A stretch of 64,000 nucleotides of DNA from Penium margaritaceum (taxonomy: Eukaryota > Streptophyta > Zygnematophyceae > Desmidiales > Peniaceae), in NCBI GenBank assembly GCA_023375785.1, contig SZWC01004673.1:52984-116983 (forward strand). Direction: 5' to 3'. Each line of letters opens with the position of its first letter. The stretch's first letter is position 1. The notes below the pieces were generated by a model. The model saw only the letters and a list, made by a program, of their open reading frames with translations, searched no databases and was not told the origin of the DNA. Positions 25,401-39,164 of this stretch are shown one piece after another. The translations under genes were made by a program, and so were the position numbers.

Positions 25401-28400
25401 AGTTTTACTGTGTCTATGGTGCTAATGTAACATCGTCACACTTTCAATGATTCTTTGGTCGAACGTTTATGTGTCTATAGTACTTTGGTCATGTAATCAG
25501 TGTTCAAATGCTGCTTTGGTCACACGTTCACTGTGTGTGTGGTGCTTAAGTCACATTATCATTGTTTCAATTGTAATTTGGTCACACATTCACTATGTCT
25601 ATGGTGCTTTGCCCACATTACCACTTATTCAATGGTGCTTTGGTCACACTTTCACTGTGTCTATGATTCTTAGGTCTCGTTATCACTGTTTCAGTGGTGC
25701 TTTGGTCACACTTTCACTGCGTCTATGGTGCTCTGGTCACACGTTTATGTGTCCATGGTACTTTGGTCATATTCGCATAACTTCATTGGTGCTTTGGTTA
25801 CAATTTCAATGTGTCTTGGGTGTTTATGTCACATTATCACTGTTTAATTGGCACGTTGGTCACACCTTAATTGTGTGTATGGTGCTTTGGTCGCATTACC
25901 ACTGTTTCAATGGTGCTTTGGTCACATTTTCACATTGTCTATTGTACCCTGGTCACATTATCACCGTTTTAATGGTGCTTTGGTCACACTTTTACTGTGT
26001 CTTTAGTGTTTGGGTCACATTATTACAGTTTCAATGGTGCTTTGCTCACACGTTCACAATGTCCTTTTCTACATTGGTCACACTATCACTGTTTCCAAAG
26101 TGAACTAGTCATACTTTCACAGTGTCTTTGGTGCTTTGGTTACATTTTCACTGTTTCAATGGTGCTTTGGTCATGCATCTACTGTGTCTATGGTGCTTTG
26201 GTCATGTTATCACTGTTTCAATGGCGCTTTGGTCACCCTTTCACTGTGGATATACTGCTTAGGTCACATTATCACTGTTTCAATGGTAATCTGGTGAAAC
26301 GTTTTCTGTCTATAGTGCTTAGGATGCATTATAACTGTTTCAATGGTGCTTTGCTTCCACTTTCACTATGTCTATGGTGCTTAGATGATAAGAAAACTAT
26401 TTTAATGGTGCTTTGGTCACACTTTCATTGTCTATGGTGCTTTGGTCATATTATTACTTTTTCAATGAAGCTTTGGTCAAACTTTCACTGTGTCTATGGT
26501 GCTTAGGTCACATTATCAATGTTTTAATGGTGCTTTGGTAACACTTCTACTTTTTCTTTGGTGATTTGGTCACATTCTCACTGTTTCAATGGTGCTTCAC
26601 TCACAGTTTCACTTTGTCTATGGTAATTTGGTCACATTATCACTGTTGCAATGGCGCTTTGGTCACACTTTTACTGTGTCTATGTTGCCTTGGTTATAAA
26701 ATCACTGTTTTAGTGGTGCTTTGCTCACACCTTTATTTTGTCTTTGGTTCTTTGATCAAATAATCACTGTCTTTGTTGTGATTTTGTCACACTTTCACTC
26801 TATGGTGCCTTGGTCACATTATCATTTTGTCAATGGTGCTTTGGTCACACTTAAATTGTCTGTGGTGCTTTGGTCACATTATCACTATTTTAATGGTGCT
26901 TTGGTCACACTTTCACTAGTTCCATGGTGCTTTGGTCACATGATTGTTTCAACTGTGCTTTAGTTACACGTTCACTATGTCTATTGTGCTTTGGTCACAT
27001 CATCACTGTTTCAATGTTACTTTTGTCACATCTTCACAGTGTATATGGTGCTTAGGTCACATTATCACTGCTTCAATGGTGCTTTGGTCACACGTTTACT
27101 ATGTCTATGGTGCTTAGGTGGCATGATCACTGTTTTAATCATGCTTTTGTCACATGTTTACTATTTTGTATAGTTCTTAGGTGAGATTCAAACTGTTTCA
27201 ATGGTGCTTTGGTCACAATTTCACTTTTTCTAAAGTAATTAGGTCACATTATCATTCTTTCAATGGTGCTTTGGTCACGTGTTAATTGTGTCTATGGTGC
27301 TTAGGTCACATTTTGACATTCTCAATGGTGTTTTGATCACACTTTCAATGTGTCTATAGCGCTTAGATCCCATTTTCACTGTTTGAATGGTCCTTTGGTC
27401 ATACTTGTACAATGTCTATGGTGCTTTCGTCACATTATCAATGTTTCAATGAGACTTTGGTCACACTTTTACTGTCTATGGTGCTTTGGTCACATTACCA
27501 CAAATTCAATGGTGATTTGGTCACACTTTCACTGTGTATATGGTGCTTTGGTCTCATATGACTCTTTTAATGGTGCATTGGCTACACTTTCACTCTATCT
27601 ATTGTGCTTAGGTCACGTTATCACTGTCTCAATAGTGCTTTGGTCATGCTTCTACTGTGTTTTTGGTGCTTTGGTCAGATTCTCACTGTTTTAATAGTAC
27701 TTTGGTCACATGTTCACTCTGTCTATTGTGCTTTGGTCACATTATCACTGTTTCAAGGGTTCTTTGGTCACAATTTCAATGTGACTATGGTGCGTTGGTT
27801 ACATTTTCACCGTTTCAATGGAGGTTAGGTCACGAGTTTACCGTTTCTAAGGTGCTTTGGTCATACTATCATTGTTTCTATGGTGCAGTAATCACACTTG
27901 CACTGGGTCTTTAGGGCGTGGGTCACATTTTCACTGTTTCAATGGTGTTTTGATGACACTTTTGATGTGTTTATAGTGTTTAGGTCACATTATAACTGTC
28001 TCAATGGTGCTTTTGTCATACTTTCACTGTGTCTAAGGTGCTTATGTCACATTCTTACTGTTTCAATGGTGCTTTGTCTACACTTTCACTCTGTCTATGG
28101 TGCTTTGGTCACATTATCACTATTTCAAGGGTGCGTTGATCACATGTTCACTGCATCTATTGTGCTTTTGTCAAATAATCATTGTTTCAATGGTGATTTG
28201 GTCACACTTTCACTATAGCTATAGTGCGGAGGTCACAGCATCACTCTTTCAATGGTGCTTTGGTCACACTTTCACCGTGTCTATGGTGTTTTGGTTACAT
28301 TATCACTGTTTCAATGGTCCTTTGGTCACACGTTCACAATGTTTATGGTGCTAAGGTCACATTATCACGGTTTCAATGCTGCTTCGGTCACACTTTCTTT

Positions 28401-31400
28401 ATGTCTATGGTGCTCAGGTCACATTATCACTGTTTCAATGGTGCTTTGGTCACACGTTTATGTGTCCATTTTACTTTAGTTATATTCATACAACTTCATT
28501 GGTGCTTTGGCTACAATTTCAATGTGTATATGGCATTTAGGTCACATTATCACTGTTTTACTGGTACTCTAGTCACACCTTCATTGTGTCTATGGTGCTT
28601 TGATCCCATTGTCACTCTTTCAATGGTGCTTTGGTCACACTTTCACTGTGTCTATGGTGCTTAGGTCACATGATCACTGTTACGATGGTCCTTTGGTCTC
28701 ACGATCATTGTCTATGATGCATTGGTCATATTATTACTGTTTCAATTATACGTTGGTAACACTCTTACTGTGTCTATGGTGCTTAGGTCACATTATCACT
28801 GTTTCAATGGTGTTTTGGTCACACTTCTCCTATGTCTATGGTGTTTTGGTCACATTCTCACTGTTTCAGCGGTGCTTTGCTCACACTTTCACTGTGTCTA
28901 TGATGCTTTGATCACATTATCGGTGTTTCAATGGTACTTTGGTCACACTTTCACTAATTCTTTAGTGCCAAGGTCACGTCATCACTCTTTTATTGGTGCT
29001 TTGGTCACACATTCAATGTGTCTATGGTGCTTAGGTCACATTATCACTGTTGCAATGGTAGTTTGGTCATACTTGCACTGTGTCTATGGTCGTTAGGTCA
29101 CATTATCATGGGTTCAATGGTGCTCTGGTCACACTTCCACAGTTTCAATGGTGCTTACGTCACATTATCAGTGTTTCTATGGTGCTTTGGTCACACTTTC
29201 ACATTGTCTATGGTACCTCGGTCACATTAGCACTGTTTCAATGGTGCTTTAGTCACATTTTTACTGTGCCTATAGTGCTTCGGTTGCACTATCCCAGTTT
29301 CAATGATACTTTGGTCACACTTCACTCTGGCTATGGTGCTTTGGTCACACAATCACTATTTCAATGGAGCTTTGGTCATATGTTTACCGTGTCTATGGTG
29401 CTTAGGTCATATTGTCAGTATTTCAATGATGCTTTCGTCACACTTTCACTGTGTCTATATGGCTTAGGTTACATTATCAATGTTTCAATGGTGCTTTGGT
29501 CACACTTACACTGTGTCTATAGTGCTTAGGATACATGATCGCTGTTTCAATAGTGCATTGGTCAAACTTTCAATATTTCTATGTTGCTTAGGTCCCATGA
29601 TCACCGTTGCAATGGTCCGTTGGTCACAATTTCAATTTGTCTATAGTGCTTTGGTCACATTATCACTGTTTCAATTGTGCTTTGGTCACACTTTCATTGT
29701 CTATGGTGCGTAGGTAACATTGTCATTGTTTCAATGGTACTTTTGTCACACGTTTATGTTCCCATGGTACTTTGGTCATGTTGTCACTATTTTAATGGTG
29801 CTTAAGTTACACGTTCACCATGTCTATGGTGCTTGGGTGATGTTATCACGGTTTCAATGGTGCTTTGGTCACATTTTCAATGTGTCAATGGTGCTTATGT
29901 CACTTGAATACTGTGTCTATGGTGCTTTGGTCATACTTTCATTGTGCATATGGTGCTTAGGTCCACATATCACTATTTCAATGGTGATTTGGTCAACCTT
30001 TCACTGTGTCCATAATGCTTTGGTCACATTATCACTGTTTCCATTGTGCTTTGGTCACGATTTCATCCTCCATGGTGCTTTGGTCACACGATCACTATGT
30101 CTTTGCTGCTTTGGTCACACTATCACCATTTCAATGATGCTTTGGTCATACTTTCAGTGTGTCTTTGGTGCTTAGGTCACATAATGACTGTGTCAATGGT
30201 ACTTCGGTCACATTTCTATTGAGTCTATGGTGCTTTTGTCACGTTATCACTCTTTCAATGGTGCTTCACTCACTGTTTCACTCTGTCGATTGTGCTTTGG
30301 TCACATTGTCACTGTTTCAATTGTACTTTGATCACACCTTCACTGTGTCTGTGGGCGTAGGTCACATAATCACCGTTTCAATGGTGCTTTGGCCACACTT
30401 TCACTGTGTTTATGGTGCATAGGTCACATTATCACTGTTTCAATGGTACTTTGGTCTCACTTTTATGTGTCCATAGTACTTTGGTCATATTATCACTACT
30501 TCATTGGTGCTTTGGTTACTTTTTCAATGTGTCTATGTTGTTTAGGTCACATTATCACTGTTTTAGTGGTAGTTTTGTCACACATCCACGGTGTCTACGA
30601 TGCTTTGGCCACATTATCACTGTTTCAAGGGTGCTTTGGTCACACTTTTACTGTGTCCTTGGTACTTTGATCACATGATCACAGTTTTAAATGGAGCTTT
30701 TTTCACACTTTCACTGTGTCTATGGTGCTTTGGTGACATTATAACTGTTTCAATGGTGCTTTGGTCAAGCTTTCACTCTGCCTATGGTGCTTTAGTCACA
30801 ATATAACTGTTTCAATGGTGCTTTGGTCACACTTTCATGGTCTCTTTGGTGCTTTGGTTACATTTCACTTTTTCAATGGTGCTTCGGTCACACGTTTACT
30901 ATGTCTATGGTTCTTTGGTCATATAATCACCATTTCAATGGTGCTTTGGTCACACTTTCACTGTTTCTATAGTGCTTAGGTCACATAATCCCTGTTTCAA
31001 TGGTGTTTTGGTGAAAATTTCACTGTGTCTACAGTGCTTAGGTTACATTATTACTGTTTAAATGGTGCTCTGGTCACACGTTCACTGTGGCCATGGTGCT
31101 TAGGTCACATGATCACCGTCTCAATGGTGCTTTGGTCAGTTTTTCAATGTGTTTATGGTTCTTATGTCCCATTATCACTGATTCAATGGTGCTTTAGTCA
31201 CACTTTCACTGTGTACATGGTGCTTTGGTCTCATTATCATGTGTCAATGGTGCTTTGGTCACATGCTCATTGTGTATGGTGCTTTGGTCACATTATCATT
31301 ATTTCAATGGTGCTTTGGTCACACTTTCACGTTGTCTATGCTGTTTTGGTCACACTATCACCAGTTCAATGGTTCTTTGGTCACACTTTCAATGTGTCTA

Positions 31401-34400
31401 TGGTGCTTAGGTCCCATTATCAATGTTTCAATGGTGCTTTGGTCACACTTTTACTGTGTCTATGGTACGTTGGTCACATTCTTTCTCTTTCAATGGTGCT
31501 TTGGTCACAGTTCACTCTTTCTATGGTGCTTTGGTCACATTATAACAGTTCCAATGGTGCTTTGGTCACACTTTCACTGTTTCTTTGGTGCTTTGGTTAC
31601 ATTGTCACTATTTCAATGGTGCTTTGGTCACCCTTTTCTTGTTTATATGGTTCTTTGGTCAAATTATCACTCTTTCAACGGTGCTTTGGCAATACTTTCA
31701 TTGTGTCTATAGTACTTAGGTCACGTCATCACTCTTTCAATGGTGTTCTGGTAACACTTTGACTATGTCTATGGTGCTTTGGTGACATTATCACTGTTTT
31801 AGTGGTGCTTTGGTCATACTTTCACTCTGTCTATGGTTGCTATGTCACAGTATCATGGTTTCCATGGTTCTTTGGACATACGTTTGCTGTGTCAATGGTG
31901 CTTAGGTCACATTAGCACAATTTCAGTGGTGCTGTGGTCATGCATTTATGTTTCTATGGTGCTTTGGTCACATTATCACTGTTTTAATGGTACTTTGGTG
32001 TTTATGTTATTCTTTGGTCACATAATCATTGTTGTAATTGTGGTTTGGTCACACTTTCACTGTGTCTATGGTTCTTAAGTAACATTATCACTTATTCGAT
32101 GGTTCTTTGGTCACAGTTTCACGTTGTCCATGGAACTTAGATCACATTATCACAATTTCAATGGTTCGTTGGTCACACTTTACCTGTTTCTAGAATGCTT
32201 AGATGACATTATCGTTGTGTCAATGGAGCATTGGTCACACTTTCACTATGTCTATGTTGCTTTGATTACATTATCATCGTTTCAATGATGCTTTGGTTAC
32301 ACTTTTAATGTGTCTTTGGTGCTTATGTCAGATTATTATTGTTGTAATGGTGCTTGGGTCACACTCTCACTATGTCTATGGTGCTTTGGTTACATTATAA
32401 GTGTTTCATTGTCAATGGTGTTTAGGTCATACTATCATTGTTTCAGTGGTGCTTTGGTCACACTTTCACTGTGTCTATGGTGCTCCAGTCACATTGCTCA
32501 TGTGTTTATGGTGCTTTGGTCATATTATCACTGCCTTCATGACGCTTTAGCCCCATTTTCACTGTGTCTACGGTGCTGAGGTCAAATAATTAATGTTTCA
32601 AAGAAGCTTTTGTCACACTTTTACTATGTCTATGGTGCCTATGTTAAAGAATCATTGTTTCACTGGTGTTTTAGTCACACTCCCATTGTGTCTATGTTTA
32701 ATCGGTTGTATTTTCATTGTTTCAATTGTGCGTTCATCACACTTCCACTGTATCTATGGTTCTTAGCTAACATTATCACTCCTTCAATGGTTCTTTGGTC
32801 ACACTATCATGTTGTATGTGGTATTTAGGTCACATTAGCACTGTTTCAATGGTACTTTGGTCACAGTTTTCATGTTTCTATGGTGCGTAGGTGAAATAAA
32901 TATGGATTCTATGGCGCTTTGGTCACACTTTCATTGTGTATTTGGTGCTTTGATTGAATTATTATAATTTCAATGATGCTTTGGTTACACTTTCAATGTG
33001 TCTTTGGTGCTTAGGTCACATTATCACTCTTTCAGGGGTGCTTTGGTCACACATAGACTGTGTCTATGGTGCTTAGGTCACATTGTCACTGTTTCATTGG
33101 TACTTTGGTCACACGTTCACTATCTATGGTGTTTAGGTGATGTTATCATTGTTTCAATGGTGCTTTGGTCACACTTTCACTGTGTCTATATTGCTGTGGT
33201 CACATTATCAATGTGTCTATGATGTTTTGGTCATATCTTCATTGTTTCAACGGTTCTTTGGTCACACTTTCACTGTTCTAAGGTGCTTTTATCACATTAT
33301 CACAATTTAAACTGTGCTTTGGTCACACATTCATTGTGTCTATTGTGCTTTGGTCATATTGTCACGGTTTCAATGCTGCTTTGGTCACAGTTTCACTTTC
33401 TCTATGATGCTTAAGTTTCATTATCACGGTTTCAAAGGTGAGTTGGTCACACATTTGCTTTGTCTATGGTGATTTGGTCATGTTATCACTGCTTCAATGG
33501 CACTTTGTTCACACTTTCACTGTGTCTATGGTGATTATGTCACAACATCATCGTTTCAATGATGTCACAGTCATACTTTCACTGTGTCTATGATACTTTG
33601 GTCACATTATTACTAATCCAACAGTGCTTTGGTCACACTTTCACTGTGTACATAGGTCTTATGTCACATTATCGCTGTTTCAATGGTGCTTTGGTCACAA
33701 TGTCACTGTGTCTATAGTGATTTGACAACATGATCAATGTTTCAATGGTGCTTTGGTCACGCTTTCACTGCGTCTATGATGCTTTGGTTGCATTCTCCCT
33801 GTTGAATGATACGTTGGTCACACACATGTTTCCCATGGTGCTTTTGGTCACATTATCACTATTTCAATGGTGCTTGTTCACATTTTCTCCGTGTCAAAGG
33901 TGCTTATGTCATATTGGCACTGTTTCAATGGTAAGTTTTTCACACCTTCAATGTATCTATGGTGCTTAGGTCACATTATCACCGTTCCAACGGTGGGTTA
34001 GTCACACTTTCAAAATTTCTATGGTGCTTAGTTCACATTATCACTATCTTAAAGGTGCTATGGTCACATGTTTACAATGTCTATTGTGCTTAGGTCAAAC
34101 CATCATTGTTTCCATGGTGCTTTGGTCACACTTTAATAGTGTCTATGGTGCTGTGGTCACATTATCAAAGTTTCAATGGTGCTTTGGTCACACTGCCATA
34201 GTGTATATGGTGCTTAGGTCATGTAATCACTGTTTCAATAGTACTTTGGTCACACCTTCACTGCGTCTATGGTTATTAAGCTAGATTATCACTGTTTCAA
34301 TGGTGATGTGGTCACACTTCCACTTTTTCTATTGTGCTTTGGTCACACTATCACTGGTGCAATGGTGTTTTGGTCAAATATTCACCGTGAATATGGTGCT

Positions 34401-37400
34401 CAGATCACATCATCACAGTTTCAATGGTGCTTTGGTCACAATTTCACTGTGTATATGGTGCTTTGGTCACATTGTCCCTGTTTCTATGGTACTTTGGTCA
34501 CACTTTCACTTTTTTTATAGTACATAGGTCACATTATCACTTTTTTATTGGTACTTTGGTGTCACTTTCACTGTCTGTGGTACGTAGGTCACACAATCAC
34601 TGTTTCAATGGTGTTTTGGTCACATTTTCATTGTGACGACGGTGCTTTGTTCACATTATGAAAGTTGCAATGGTGCTTTGGTCACGTGCACTGTATCTAT
34701 AGTGCTAAGGTCATATTATCACTATTTCAATGGTGCATTGTTCATACTTTCACTGTGTCCATGGTGCTTAGGTCATAACATCACTCTTTTAATGGTGCTT
34801 TTGTCACACTTTCACTGTGTTTATAGTGCTTAGGTTAAAGTATTACTGTTCCAATGGTGCTTTGAACATACTTTCACTACGTCTATGGTACATTGGTCAC
34901 ATTATCATTGTTTGAATGGTGCTTTGGTCACAATTTAACTGTTTGTATGGTGCTTTGGTCCCATGATATTTATTTCAATGGTGCCTTGGTCACACTTTAA
35001 CTGTGTTTATGGTTCTTTGGTCACACTTTCACAGTGTCTTTGGTGCTTTGATCACATTATTGCTGTTTCAATGGTGCTTTGGTCACACTTTCACCGTGTC
35101 TATATTACTGAGATTACATGATCAATGTTTCAATTGTGCATTTGTCACACTTTCACTGTGATTATGGTGCTCAGGTCATAACATCACTGTTTCAATGGTG
35201 CTTTGGTCATACGTTCATTGTGTCTGTACTGCTTAGGTCACAGTATTATTGTTTCAATAGTGCTTTGATCATAATTTCACTGTGTATATTGTTCTTTGGT
35301 CACATTATCATGAGTTCAATGGTGATTTTGTCACACTTTCACTATATCTAATATCCTTGGGTATATTATCACTGTTTCAATGGTGCTTTTGTCACATTTT
35401 TTGTGTTAATGGTGCATAGGTTACATTATCGCTGTTTCACTGGCGCTTTGGTCACACATTAGTCATGTCTATGTTTCTGAGGTCGCACTAGTACTATTTC
35501 AATAGTACGTTGGACACACTTTCACTTTGTCTATGGTTCTAGGGTCACATTATCATCGTTTAAATGGTGTTTTAATCAATCTTTCACTGTGTCTATGGTG
35601 CTTTGGTCACATTAGCACTCTTGGAATGGTACTCTGGCGAGACTTTACTGTGTCTGTGGTGCTTTGGTCACACTTTTGCCTTTTCAAAGGTACTTTGGTC
35701 ACACTTTCACTGTGTCTATGGTGCTTTGGTCACATTATTGCTGGTTCAATGGTGCTTTGGTCACACTTTCACTATTTCTATAGTGCTCAAGTCACGTTAT
35801 CATTGTTTCAATGGTGCGTTGGTCACACTTTCACTGTGTCTATGGTGCTTAGGTCACACCATCACTGTTTCAATGGTGTTTTGGTCACACCGTCAGCGTG
35901 TCTATGGTGCTGACATCACATTATCATTGTTTCAATGGTTCTTTGGTCACATCTTCATTGTGTTTATGGGGCTTTGGTCACTTGCACTGTGTCTATATTG
36001 CTTAGGTCATATTATAACTATTTCAATGGTACGTTTGTCACACTTTCACTGTGTCCATGGTGGGTAGGTCATATTATCATTGTTTCAATGGTGCTTTGGT
36101 CACACTTTCACCCTGTCTATAGTGCTCATGTTACGGCATCACTGTTCCAATGGTGCTTTGGTCACACTTTCACTGTGTCCATGGTGCTTTTGTTGTATTT
36201 TCAGTGTTTCAATGGTGCTTTGGTCACACTTTAATTGTGTGTATGGTGCTTTGGTCACATTTTCTTTGTTTCAATGTTGCTTTGGTCACACTTTCATTGT
36301 GTCTATGGTGCTTTAGTCACATTGTCAAATTTTCAATGGTGCTTTGGTCACGCTTTCACTGTGTCTAATGTGCTCAGGTCATGTTATCAATGTTTCAACG
36401 GTGCTTTGGTCACACGTTCACTGTCTATATGGTGCTTAGGTCACATTATCACAGTTTCAGTGGTACCTTGGTCACACTTTCACTCTGTCTATGGTGCTTA
36501 TGTCACATTATCATTGTTTCAATTCCGCTTTGGTCACACTTTTACTGTGTCTATGGTTCTGAGGTCACATTACTTCTGTTTCAATGGTACTTTGGACACA
36601 CGTTTCATGTGTAGATGGTGCTTAGATCACTTACTCATTGTTTCAATGGTGTTTTAATCAATCTTACACAATGTCTATGGTGATTTGATCAAATAAACAC
36701 TGTTTCAATGGTACTTTGGTCACCCTTTCACTATGTCTTTTGATCTAAGGTCACATTATCACTATTTCAATGGTTCTTTGGTCACACTTTCACTGTGTGT
36801 ATGGTGCTTTGGTTACATTATCACTGTTTCAATGGTGTTGTGGTCACACTTCCACTGTGTCTATGGTGCTTATATCACATTATCACTATTGCTATGGTGC
36901 TTTGGTCACACTTCTACTGTTTCTATGGTGCTTAGGTCACATTATCACTGTTTCAATTGTGCTTCACTCACACTTTCACTGTGTCTACGGTACTTTGGTC
37001 ATATTATTACTGTTTCAATGGTAGTTACGTCACGCTTTCACCGTGTCTATGGTGCTTTGGTCACATTACAACTGTTTCAATGGCCGGTTGGTCACACATT
37101 CCCCGTATCTATGGTACTTTGGTTACATTATCTCTCTGTCAATGGTGATTTGGTCACACTTTCACTGTTTCTATGGTACTTACGTAACATAATCACTGTT
37201 TCAATGGTGATTTGGTCACACTTTCACTGTGTCCATGGTGTTTTGGTCACATTATCATAAATGTAATGGTGCTTTGGTCACACTTCCACTGTGGTTATGG
37301 TGCTTTGGTTATATTATCATTGTTTTAATGGTGCTTTGGTCACACTTTTATTAGTCTATGGTCCTTATGTCAAATGATCACAGTTTCAATTGTGCTTTGG

Positions 37401-37525
37401 TCACACTTTCACCATGGCTATGGTGCTTAGGTCACATTCTTATTGTTTCAATTGTGTGCTGATCACACTTTCACTGTGGTTATGGTGCTTAGGTCACATT
37501 ATCATAGATTTCAATGGTGCTTTCA
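22432..37525 (+). repeat. Satellite block 2, 31/62-bp dimeric repeat
   Basis: About 15.1 kb of the same satellite as block 1, entered at TAGTGCTCAGGGCACATTAT and left at GGTGCTTTCAATG. Rare variants shared with block 1 in the same order include GGTCTATGGTG in a shortened unit (6519 and 23989) and GTTCACTTCAATTATGG (6822 and 24291). Variants shared with block 3 include CATTACAACTCTTTCAATCG (23004 and 41991), GGTTATAAAATCACTG (26692 and 46802) and TAAAGTAATTAGG (27231 and 47658). Near 30477, 28480 and 25775 an ACTTCATTGGTGCTTTGG variant recurs, showing internal duplications of about 2-2.7 kb. All long + strand open frames here are repeat by-products. Confidence 0.97.
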
Positions 37526-37743
37526 ATGTGCTGCAATGTTCAAAGGTAAATGCGATCGTTTCATGACTAAGTCTGTGTCATGAATATGTCATGAGATATG
37601 AAACTGACCTGGTTTTGTTAGCACGCCGACTCCAACACTTGAGGATTGCCAGCGCGCTGCCTGTGCACATTGTGTGCTAGATGCATCAGTTCCTTTCGGA
37701 GGTTCCGTGCATCATTATTCATGGCTGATACAAACATCAGTCT

Positions 37744-38088
37744 GTGATAGTACGTGTCAAGGATAAATTCTCAATGGCGAAACCATTGACTCCCTCTCAA
37801 TTGGTGAGTGATGGATACAAACTGTGGTACCTGAATGATACCGACGAGAAAAGGGTACATGAGTGTACCATAAACCCTGTTCAAAGGACAAAGATCAATG
37901 TCAGTGGGTTTGTAAAAGCACCAGGGAGGGGAAAATACTTTTCTGTGGATCCGCAACAATTCAAGACGCCTCAGTGCGGTGGTCGAAGATTGCAAGAGTC
38001 AATTCGGGCGTATGATGTGATCGACCGAATGTCAAAAGTGAACAAATTTGAAGGCAACACCTTCAGTCTATCATCACTCAATGAGTGA
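37744..38088 (+). CDS. Hypothetical open frame in segment I copy 3 (114 codons)
   Basis: Counterpart of 4546-4893; see the shared runs listed there. Compared with copy 1 it lacks about 11 nt near codon 8, so the N-terminus is frame-shifted in one of the two. The conserved CGGRR and DPQQF motifs do not identify a family for me. It ends at TGA and is followed after 39 nt by the second frame. No promoter or signal is visible. It could be a surviving exon-sized fragment, a transposon gene fragment or chance. Confidence 0.35.
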   Translation: MIVRVKDKFSMAKPLTPSQLVSDGYKLWYLNDTDEKRVHECTINPVQRTKINVSGFVKAPGRGKYFSVDPQQFKTPQCGGRRLQESIRAYDVIDRMSKVNKFEGNTFSLSSLNE

Positions 38089-38127
38089 AAGTGTCATGGA
38101 TATTGATAGATAAAAGTATGGGCACCG

Positions 38128-38355
38128 ATGTCAGTGACATGCGTTCACCCAGAGTTGGGTGAAAATCATTTCATAGAAAACAAGCGACATCCATTCTCTA
38201 CTAATGGTGCTCCAGAATCCTACGACAGTCCCATAGACTTCTACAAACCGGCTATGACATTGTTGGGATCACGTCAAGGTCTAGGTTTTGCGTTCAAAAC
38301 GTGTGACCATCAAGATGATATACAAGCCGATATCTTAAAGCTACCAGTGTGTTAG
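38128..38355 (+). CDS. Hypothetical open frame in segment I copy 3 (75 codons)
   Basis: Open here but interrupted by stops at several codons in copy 1 (4935-5160). Copy 2 keeps only the last third (19593 onward). The peptide includes HPELGENHF near the start, DFYKPAMTLLGSRQGLGF in the middle and ends in ILKLPVC before TAG. No known domain. Because this is the most intact version of three, it may be closest to the ancestral sequence; function unknown. Confidence 0.35.
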   Translation: MSVTCVHPELGENHFIENKRHPFSTNGAPESYDSPIDFYKPAMTLLGSRQGLGFAFKTCDHQDDIQADILKLPVC

Positions 38356-38454
38356 TACCTACATCTTGGTGGTCCGACCGACCATATACCGAGTCATACT
38401 CAACATTGAAGTAGAATAACAACAAGTATGTTGTAAATAAATGTTGATGGAAAT

Positions 38455-38600
38455 GAGAAAGACCTGACCAACTCTTTTGCTGGTTGCTTGTCCTGGAGAG
38501 TTCACTAGTCGGTGATAGTGCACCCAGGGTCTGAGAGCTGAAGTGTCTTGACCAGTTACCTTGTGCGTACTGCACATTATTTGGACAACAACCCCCAGGA
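38455..38600. repeat. Shared 140-bp piece, copy 2
   Basis: Near-identical in layout to 22151-22293 (GACCTGACCAACTCTTTTGC through TGCACATTATT). It is fused directly to the end of segment I copy 3, which marks a rearrangement breakpoint at about 38450-38455. Confidence 0.75.
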
Positions 38601-39149
38601 AGAGATGGTGTCAAACAGAAAAATGGCTTTGATGTGTGGACCTGGATAATTTTTGCGGAGACACCCGGTTAAATGGTCGCAGGGACGCTCTTTGCAAAGG
38701 GGGAGGAGGCGTCAGCACAATAGCTTGATGAACATGTACCACACAGAATGTGCAACAATTTTTCTGACATACCCACTTCCAAACTGGCAATTCCACATTA
38801 GCAATGTACATTTGAAATGGCATTGACCATGCCGACAATACACACATGTGATGAAGCTTCTGCGAAGGAATGCCAACATGTGTGTTCAAACGTACGGAGG
38901 TTGTACGTGCCTCGTCTTGGCAAGAGCCAAGGAATTGCGTGGTCACTACGGAATGTTGTACGCAAAGGATCACAATCGTGAAAAACTATGCACATGTGCG
39001 GTTGGTTGTGCGTGAATGTGACGCAACAGTATTGCGGATGACAAGAGTTCATAGCTTTGCTCTTATGCATGCGTTTTGTTGCAGCTTTGCATCTCAAAGT
39101 ACGCAACGATAAAACAACCCTGAGCAAGGATGAACCGGGACAGTTCAGA
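38601..39149 (+). other. Gene-free stretch upstream of polypurine tract
   Basis: No domain recognised in any frame. Because it ends in a polypurine tract and an LTR-like start, it may be the 3' end of a retroelement (end of pol or 3' untranslated part), truncated on its left by the fusion at about 38600. The + strand frame 39057-39299 runs through the tract and is not called as a gene. Confidence 0.35.
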
Positions 39150-39164
39150 GCAAGGGGGGGGAGA
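39150..39164 (+). other. Candidate polypurine tract
   Basis: Purine-rich run GCAAGGGGGGGGAGA with eight consecutive G, immediately followed by TGTAGGG. In LTR retrotransposons a polypurine tract directly before the TG of the 3' LTR primes plus-strand synthesis. The layout fits, but no second LTR is present to confirm it. Confidence 0.5.

Larger units (their letters stand above)
37526..38450 (+). pseudogene. Segment I copy 3 (least decayed part)
   Basis: Begins at TGTGCTGCAATGTTC, equivalent to about 4318 in copy 1, and ends at TAAATAAATGTTGATGG, equivalent to about 5255. It lacks the 5' and 3' parts present in copies 1 and 2. It contains two neighbouring open frames (37744-38088 and 38128-38355) in the same frame with 39 nt between them; copy 1 has many stops in the second. 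Whether the two were one reading frame or two adjacent genes cannot be told. No family recognised. Confidence 0.55.

Noticed and set aside
31025-31762. 245-codon + strand open frame, the longest of the satellite frames
   Set aside because: Its peptide is a repeat of the 62-bp dimer read through all three phases, and similar frames exist in every block. Length follows from missing TAG in some half-units, not from selection.
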